Below are positions 14,915 to 20,449 of a stretch of DNA of 20,449 nucleotides, in pieces; within the stretch, counting starts at the first letter, position 1; every line of letters begins with the position of its first letter. Under the pieces are notes generated by a model, which had not been told where the DNA came from, searched no databases, and saw only the letters and a program-made list of their open reading frames with translations. The position numbers were made by a program, and so were the translations under genes. Source of the DNA: an uncultured Bacteroidales bacterium (GTDB taxonomy: Bacteria > Bacteroidota > Bacteroidia > Bacteroidales > UBA932); assembly GCA_905235775.1 (NCBI GenBank), contig CAJOMY010000007.1, positions 1 through 20,449 of the forward strand, read 5' to 3'.

Positions 14915-16231
14915 ATGAAAAAGTTTGTTGCAATCCTCGCAGTCGCCGCCACCATGTGCGCGGCGAATGCACAGGCGCAGAACAAGGATGTTGCTGCCGC
15001 CAAGGCCGCCGTCGAGAAGGCTCAGGCTGCCGCTGAGAATCCGAAACAGAACACCAAGATGGCCACGTGGATCAAATATGGCGAGACCCTCGTGAAGGCC
15101 CATGCCGCTCCCACCGGCAACGCCTGGGTCGGCATGTCCGCCCAGGAATTCCAGGTCCTGGCCGCCGGCGAGCGTCCGACGGGCGAGAGCCAGGTCACCG
15201 TCGGCGGTGAGCCGATGATCAAGCGCTCTTACGTGGGCAAGAACCTGTACTTCAACCAGGCCGGCCAGCTGGCCGCGTACGAGGTCACCCAGCCGGTGGT
15301 CGCCGACGCTCTGGACAAGGCTGTCGAAGCCTATGCCAAGGCTGCGGAGCTCGATCTGAAGGGCTCCAAGACCAAGGATATCAAGGCTGCCCTCGAGGAC
15401 ATCGCCTCCAAGTACACCGACGATGCCTATATGGCCTATACGCTGGGCAAGACCGCTGACGCCTCCGTTCTCTTCGAGAAGGCCGCCAAGGCTTCCGCCA
15501 CCGCTCCGCTGAACGTCGTGGACACCTCCGCCATCTACAATGCCGGCTACACCGCATGGGCCCTCCAGGACTGGGGCCGCGCCCGTACCTTCCTCGAGAA
15601 GTGCGTGGATCTCGGTTACTTCGAGAAGGGCGAGGTCTTCGCCAAGCTGGCCGACGTGGCCAACGGCTTTAGCGACGCAGCCTCCGCCAAGCGCTACCTC
15701 GAGTCCGGCATCCAGCGTTTCCCCGAGAACCAGAGCGTGCTGATCGGCCTGATCAACTACTATCTCAGCAGCGGTGACGACACCGCCCGCCTCTTCGAAC
15801 TCTTCGAGAACGCCAAGCGCAACGAGCCGGACAACGCTTCCCTCTACTACGTGGAAGGCAATGCCCGCAAGAAACTCGGTCAGAACGAGGAAGCCCTCGT
15901 TGCCTACGAGCAGGCCGTGAAAGTGAATCCCAACTACGAGTGGGGCTACATCGGCAAGGGCGTGCAGCTGTACGACATGGCCGTCGAGCTCCAGGACAAA
16001 GCTTCCCAGGAGATGGACGACGCCAAGTACATGGCGCTCATGGGCGAATTCGAGAAGTGCCTGAAGGGCTGCATCGAGCCGTTCGAGAAGGCTTTCGAGC
16101 TGGTCCAGGACAACGGCATCAAGGGCAACATCGCCGAATACCTCAAGAACGCCTGCTTCCGCTTCCGCAGCGAGAGCGAGGAGTTCCAGGCCAAGTACGA
16201 CAAGTACAGCGCCTTCACGGCCGGCGAGTAA
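14915..16231 (+). CDS. Secreted tetratricopeptide-repeat protein
   Basis: This 438-residue protein has a signal peptide (MKKFVAILAVAATMCAANAQA) and a helical body of TPR-like repeats. The clearest are around YNAGYTAWALQDWGRARTFLEKCVDLG, FSDAASAKRYLESGIQRFPEN, then SLYYVEGNARKKLGQNEEALVAYEQAVKVNPN and the helices to the end. The first 150 residues are Ala- and Lys-rich with no recognised domain. TPR proteins usually scaffold protein contacts, here in the periplasm. As I recall, a secreted TPR protein often follows gyrA in Bacteroidales, so the pair may be ancestral. The sequence is dominated by GCC, AAG and CTC-type codons, like a well-expressed gene. The 40-base gap after gyrA has an imperfect -7 box (TAATTTTA, 14889-14896), so it may also have its own promoter. 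The partner is unknown. Confidence 0.8.
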   Translation: MKKFVAILAVAATMCAANAQAQNKDVAAAKAAVEKAQAAAENPKQNTKMATWIKYGETLVKAHAAPTGNAWVGMSAQEFQVLAAGERPTGESQVTVGGEPMIKRSYVGKNLYFNQAGQLAAYEVTQPVVADALDKAVEAYAKAAELDLKGSKTKDIKAALEDIASKYTDDAYMAYTLGKTADASVLFEKAAKASATAPLNVVDTSAIYNAGYTAWALQDWGRARTFLEKCVDLGYFEKGEVFAKLADVANGFSDAASAKRYLESGIQRFPENQSVLIGLINYYLSSGDDTARLFELFENAKRNEPDNASLYYVEGNARKKLGQNEEALVAYEQAVKVNPNYEWGYIGKGVQLYDMAVELQDKASQEMDDAKYMALMGEFEKCLKGCIEPFEKAFELVQDNGIKGNIAEYLKNACFRFRSESEEFQAKYDKYSAFTAGE

Positions 16232-16236
16232 TCCCG

Positions 16237-17355
16237 CTAGTCCTCGATCCCGCAGCTGTCCTTGACACGCTGCCAGGTCGAGATCATATTATCGAAATCT
16301 GATGGAGTGAGCCAATCGTCCCGGCGGTTGGCCCACTCTTTTACGAATAGGGTGGCATAGCTGTCGGGCAGCAGACGCTCCGGCAGGGTGCACCACAGGA
16401 AGCGCAGTTCCGGTTCCAGCATGCGTTTGCTGCCCGTGACCGGGTCCCGGACGAAGCGGAGCGTGGCGGCAAGTCCCAGCCGCGAATTGATGATGCTCAT
16501 GTTGGAGATCGCGTTGCCGAGCGAATAGATCACCGGCACGCCCCGGATGTGCGTGGTGTCCTGCACCACGTGCGGGTGGGAGCCCACGACGGCGTCCACC
16601 CCTTCCGACACCAGCCAGCGGGCCCAGGAGTCCTGCGTGGCGTCGTGCAGGAGCTGGTATTCCGTGCCCCAGTGCGGCAGGGCCACGACGAAGTCGGCCC
16701 CGCGGTCCCGGGCGGTCCGGATGGCGGCGGACACTTCCTCCTTGCGCATGTAGTTGACTTTCGGCCATTCCCGGTCGGGACCGGTATTGGTTCCGTAGGT
16801 AAAGTTGACCAGCGCAATCCGGATCCCATGCCGCGAGAGCATCAGGGGATAGGTCTGTGCGAACTCCTCCGGGTCCCGGGCGGCGCCCGTCTGCAGCACG
16901 CCCAGCGAATCGCGCAGGGTCCCGTACACGTCCAGCGTGCGCTGCAGGCCGCGCGAGCCGCGGTCAAGAACATGGTTGTTGCCCGTCAGGAAGACGTCGA
17001 TCCCGCAGTCCTCCGCGGCATACCAGGCGTAGTAGTCCGGCGTGGAAAAGGCCGGATAGCCGGCATACGGCTCCCCGCCGAGCGGAAATTCCATGTTGGC
17101 GACCGCGAAGTCCGCCTCCCGCAGTGCCGGGGTGATCCGTTCCAGGAAGGGGCGGTGGTCGCGCTCCAGCTGCTTGGCATGCATCATCACGTCGCCGATC
17201 ACGATCATGCTCACGGTGTCCGGCGCGTTCAACATCGCTTTCGGGAACGGGATTTGATATGCTTGGGAGAAGAATGGATAAACAGGCTGCTGCGCAAGCG
17301 CCGACGGGACGGCGGACAGCAGCAGGAAGAGGGGTATCAGTCTGGGCGCTTTCAT
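16237..17355 (-). CDS. Secreted CapA family (PGA_cap) metallophosphatase-like protein
   Basis: This 372-residue protein has a signal peptide (MKAPRLIPLFLLLSAVPSALAQ) and the CapA/PGA_cap fold, a calcineurin-like metallophosphatase relative named after poly-gamma-glutamate capsule synthesis. All five landmarks are visible: GDVM (54-57), ANMEFPL (86-92), GNNHVLDRG (125-133), PHWG (227-230) and GSHPHV (258-263), so the metal site looks intact. No capB or capC gene is nearby, so a capsule role cannot be inferred; many stand-alone CapA proteins have unknown substrates. The frame can be extended to a TTG at 17365-17367, but that codon lies inside the -7 box at 17365-17372, so I use the ATG at 17353-17355. 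It is convergent with the TPR gene, with 5 bases between stops, and divergent from the SPOR lipoprotein gene. Confidence 0.87.
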   Translation of the reverse strand: MKAPRLIPLFLLLSAVPSALAQQPVYPFFSQAYQIPFPKAMLNAPDTVSMIVIGDVMMHAKQLERDHRPFLERITPALREADFAVANMEFPLGGEPYAGYPAFSTPDYYAWYAAEDCGIDVFLTGNNHVLDRGSRGLQRTLDVYGTLRDSLGVLQTGAARDPEEFAQTYPLMLSRHGIRIALVNFTYGTNTGPDREWPKVNYMRKEEVSAAIRTARDRGADFVVALPHWGTEYQLLHDATQDSWARWLVSEGVDAVVGSHPHVVQDTTHIRGVPVIYSLGNAISNMSIINSRLGLAATLRFVRDPVTGSKRMLEPELRFLWCTLPERLLPDSYATLFVKEWANRRDDWLTPSDFDNMISTWQRVKDSCGIED

Positions 17356-17359
17356 AAAG

Positions 17360-17390
17360 TTGTGCAAATATAAGACTTTTTGTATTTTTG
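17360..17390 (+). promoter_or_regulatory. Promoter of the SPOR-M28-leuS operon (-33 and -7 boxes)
   Basis: TTG at 17360-17362 and TATTTTTG at 17383-17390 are separated by 20 bases, a good Bacteroidetes -33/-7 match. The predicted start is near 17394, about 7 bases before the ATG at 17401. Its -33 element overlaps the transcription-start region of the divergent CapA-like gene. Confidence 0.58.
17365..17372 (-). promoter_or_regulatory. Promoter of the CapA-like gene, -7 box
   Basis: On the - strand this reads TATATTTG. The predicted start of transcription is near 17361, only about 6 bases before the ATG at 17355, so the transcript would be almost leaderless. Confidence 0.5.
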
Positions 17391-17400
17391 TAAGTTAAAT

Positions 17401-17952
17401 ATGAGGAAGACAATTATCATAGGAATGCTGGCCGTGTCGGCCTGTCTGTTGGCGGGATGCGATTTCTTCCGCGCTGTCGCCGGGCGTCCCACGTCGCATG
17501 AGATCGAGGCCAAGCGCAAGCTCATCGCCATGGAGGTCGAGGCTTCGCAGCCTTCCGTCGACACCGTCCGGATGGAGCAGCCGGCGGGCTCGGCCGCCCC
17601 TTCCGACCCCGCAGAGCCGGCAGCCGCGCCTGTGGAGACACCCGCTGCGCGCCCTGTCTACCTGCGTGGCATCAGGATGAACGCCCGCCCGGCCGCCAGT
17701 TTCGGGTCGTCCCGCCCGGCATACCGCTACTACGTGATGATCGGCACGTTCGGCAGCCGCGACAACGCCGTCCGGCAGGCCGGCAAGGCCCAGACCGCCG
17801 GCTATCCGGCCACCTTGATTCCGCTCGGCGGCCAGCTCACCGGCGTGGGCGTGAGCGGCTCCGACGACCTCGGCGCCGTCGTCGCCTCGCTGGAAAGACT
17901 TCGTTCCGAGGCCTTCTGTCCCAAAGACGCCTGGATCCTCCATATCGAATAG
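17401..17952 (+). CDS. SPOR-domain lipoprotein
   Basis: This 183-residue protein is a predicted lipoprotein: signal peptide with lipobox LAGC (17-20, modified Cys20). A low-complexity Ala/Pro/Glu linker covers about 55-100, and a C-terminal SPOR domain covers about 107-183 (YRYYVMIGTFGSRDNAVRQAGKAQTAGYP and a closing AFCPKDAWILHIE). SPOR domains bind peptidoglycan stripped of stem peptides, usually at division septa. The open frame begins at a TTG at 17380 overlapping the -7 box, so the ATG at 17401 is the better start and gives a standard lipoprotein signal. It is first in an operon with the M28-like/TonB_C gene (2 bases later) and leuS. A role in envelope or division is inferred from the domain only. 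Confidence 0.88.
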   Translation: MRKTIIIGMLAVSACLLAGCDFFRAVAGRPTSHEIEAKRKLIAMEVEASQPSVDTVRMEQPAGSAAPSDPAEPAAAPVETPAARPVYLRGIRMNARPAASFGSSRPAYRYYVMIGTFGSRDNAVRQAGKAQTAGYPATLIPLGGQLTGVGVSGSDDLGAVVASLERLRSEAFCPKDAWILHIE

Positions 17953-17954
17953 CC

Positions 17955-19274
17955 ATGAGAAGGATCCTGGCCTGTCTGCTCGCTTTTCTGCCTTTGTCCG
18001 TTTCCGCCCAGTTCCGTCCGTCCTACGGCGCACTGGAGGACAGTGAGGCCGTGGCCGCGATGAAAGAACACGTGGGATTTCTCGCCTCCGCCGCCCTGGA
18101 GGGCCGCAAGGCCGGCTCGGACGGGGAGTGTGAAGCCGCCGGGTACGTCACTGACAAGTTGGCTTCCTACGGCCTGGAGATCTTCAGCGGCAGCGAGGGC
18201 GATCTTTTCGGCCTGAAACGCGAAAGCGGCGACACCCTCACCTCCCGCAACGTCCTCGCCGTCATTCCCGGATATGACCCGGCCCTGCGTGAGCAGTATA
18301 TCGTCATCGGCGCCCGTCTGGACAATCTTGGCACGATGACCTACCCTGTCGACGGCGTTCCGCGCGAGCGCATCTACTACGGCGCCAACGGCAACGCTTC
18401 CGGCCTCGCCGTCCTGCTCGAACTGTCGCGGATGCTCGCCCGCAGCAGCATCCTGCTGAAGCGTTCCGTGATCATCGCCGCTTTCGGCTCCTCGCTTGAG
18501 ACCGGTGCGGGCGCCTGGTATTTCCTGAACCGGTCGTTCCCGCAGACGGACCGCATCGCCGCCATGATCAACCTCGACATGCTCGGCACAGGGTCGAACG
18601 GGTTCTACGCCTACACGGCTTCCAACCCCGACCTGAACACCCTGCTGGAACAGGTGGCCGCCACGCTGCAGCCCGTCGTGCCCGAGGTGGTCGCACTGGA
18701 GCCCGTGTCCTCCGACCATCGCATCTTCTACGACAAGCAGATTCCCTCCGTGTTCTTCACGACCGGGCGTTACCCTGAATACAATACCGACCGCGACACC
18801 CCGTCCATCCTTGAGTACGACGGCATGGAGCGCGAACTGGAATACCTTTACAACTTCACTGTGGCCCTCGTGAACGGCCGCAGGCCCGAATTCCGCCGGG
18901 AGGAGGCGGGCAAGGACGATGTCCTGAAGGGCGTGGTGTCCTTCTTCGACTGCGACGTCAAGCCCAGTTTCTTCCGGTCCAACGATCCGGCCGACTTCCT
19001 GTCCCGCTGGGTCTACTCCTACCTGCGCTACCCGCAGAGCGCGATCGACGAGGGGGTGCAGGGACGTGTGCTCGTGGATTTCATCATCGACGAGAAGGGC
19101 AAGGTCGGGCAGGTGAAGGTGGCCCGCGGCGTGGATCCCCGGCTGGACGCCGAGGCCGTGCGCGTAATTTCCGCTTCGCCCGACTGGAAGCCGGGCATGG
19201 TGCGCGGCAAGAAAGTGAAGACCGCCCTGTCGGTCTACGTCGAATTCAGATTGGAGCGAAAGAAGAAAAGATAG
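17955..19274 (+). CDS. M28-like peptidase domain fused to TonB C-terminal domain, probable pseudopeptidase
   Basis: This 439-residue protein has a signal peptide (MRRILACLLAFLPLSVSA), an M28 aminopeptidase-like domain (about 30-310) and a TonB C-terminal domain (about 345-435, with RYPQSAIDEGVQGRVLVDFI, LDAEAVRV and DWKPGMVRGKKV). The M28 fold motifs are recognisable but most metal positions are changed: IVIGARLDNLG has Arg121 for the first His; GANGNASG has Gly146 for the bridging Asp; FGSSLETG (177-184) lacks the Glu-Glu pair; GRYPEYNTDRDT has Asn277 for the last His. Asp208 in NLDM, and the SDH at 253-255, remain. I therefore expect no zinc aminopeptidase activity. It may bind peptides or partners in the periplasm, and the TonB_C domain could contact outer-membrane receptors. 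It sits 2 bases after the SPOR lipoprotein gene and 2 bases before leuS. Confidence 0.85.
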   Translation: MRRILACLLAFLPLSVSAQFRPSYGALEDSEAVAAMKEHVGFLASAALEGRKAGSDGECEAAGYVTDKLASYGLEIFSGSEGDLFGLKRESGDTLTSRNVLAVIPGYDPALREQYIVIGARLDNLGTMTYPVDGVPRERIYYGANGNASGLAVLLELSRMLARSSILLKRSVIIAAFGSSLETGAGAWYFLNRSFPQTDRIAAMINLDMLGTGSNGFYAYTASNPDLNTLLEQVAATLQPVVPEVVALEPVSSDHRIFYDKQIPSVFFTTGRYPEYNTDRDTPSILEYDGMERELEYLYNFTVALVNGRRPEFRREEAGKDDVLKGVVSFFDCDVKPSFFRSNDPADFLSRWVYSYLRYPQSAIDEGVQGRVLVDFIIDEKGKVGQVKVARGVDPRLDAEAVRVISASPDWKPGMVRGKKVKTALSVYVEFRLERKKKR

Positions 19275-19276
19275 AT

Positions 19277-20449
<1,173 letters not shown>

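Overview
The window is a GC-rich (about 60% by eye, not counted), densely coding stretch of a Bacteroidales-type chromosome. The evidence for Bacteroidetes is: upstream regions carry the phylum's TAnnTTTG -7 promoter box rather than -35/-10 boxes; there is a DUF4293 protein, a membrane-anchored LytTR regulator, a TonB C-terminal domain on a secreted protein, and a LeuRS with the insertion I associate with this phylum. It reads as core chromosome. I see no tRNA, rRNA, IS element, phage gene or CRISPR array. The high GC suggests a gut lineage such as the Rikenellaceae or an uncultured relative, but I cannot place it further.

Layout. 1-2695 (+): the end of a secreted FKBP prolyl isomerase, a MATE transporter and a cytidylate-kinase-like protein, 3 and 9 bases apart. 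2696-2773: hairpins between convergent genes. 2774-3565 (-): MazG pyrophosphohydrolase, divergent from an acetyl-CoA hydrolase/transferase (3615-4916, +). 4996-7210 (+): a GNAT-like protein, then prfA (RF1). prfA ends head-on against a uridine phosphorylase gene, and the two stop codons interlock in one CTAG. 7207-9377 (-): an operon of membrane LytTR regulator, DUF4293 protein and uridine phosphorylase. 9444-10703 (+): FabF-type ketosynthase. 10721-12251 (-): a stand-alone double Clp-N protein followed one base later by a secreted alpha/beta hydrolase. 12331-16231 (+): gyrA, then a secreted TPR protein. 16237-17355 (-): secreted CapA-type metallophosphatase. 17401-20449 (+): SPOR lipoprotein, M28-like/TonB_C fusion and the start of leuS, 2 bases apart.

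Most genes are housekeeping (translation termination, gyrase, LeuRS, fatty acid elongation, nucleotide sanitation and salvage). Four points stand out. (1) The M28-like protein at 17955-19274 has lost four of the five expected zinc ligands but keeps its fold motifs and a TonB_C domain, so it looks like an envelope pseudopeptidase. (2) A Clp N-domain protein without any ATPase sits divergent from gyrA. (3) RF1 has Gln where the decoding loop normally has His, in a window where TAG is the commonest stop codon (8 of 18). (4) Five intergenic regions, four of them divergent, carry recognisable -7 boxes, and one divergent pair appears to make almost leaderless transcripts.
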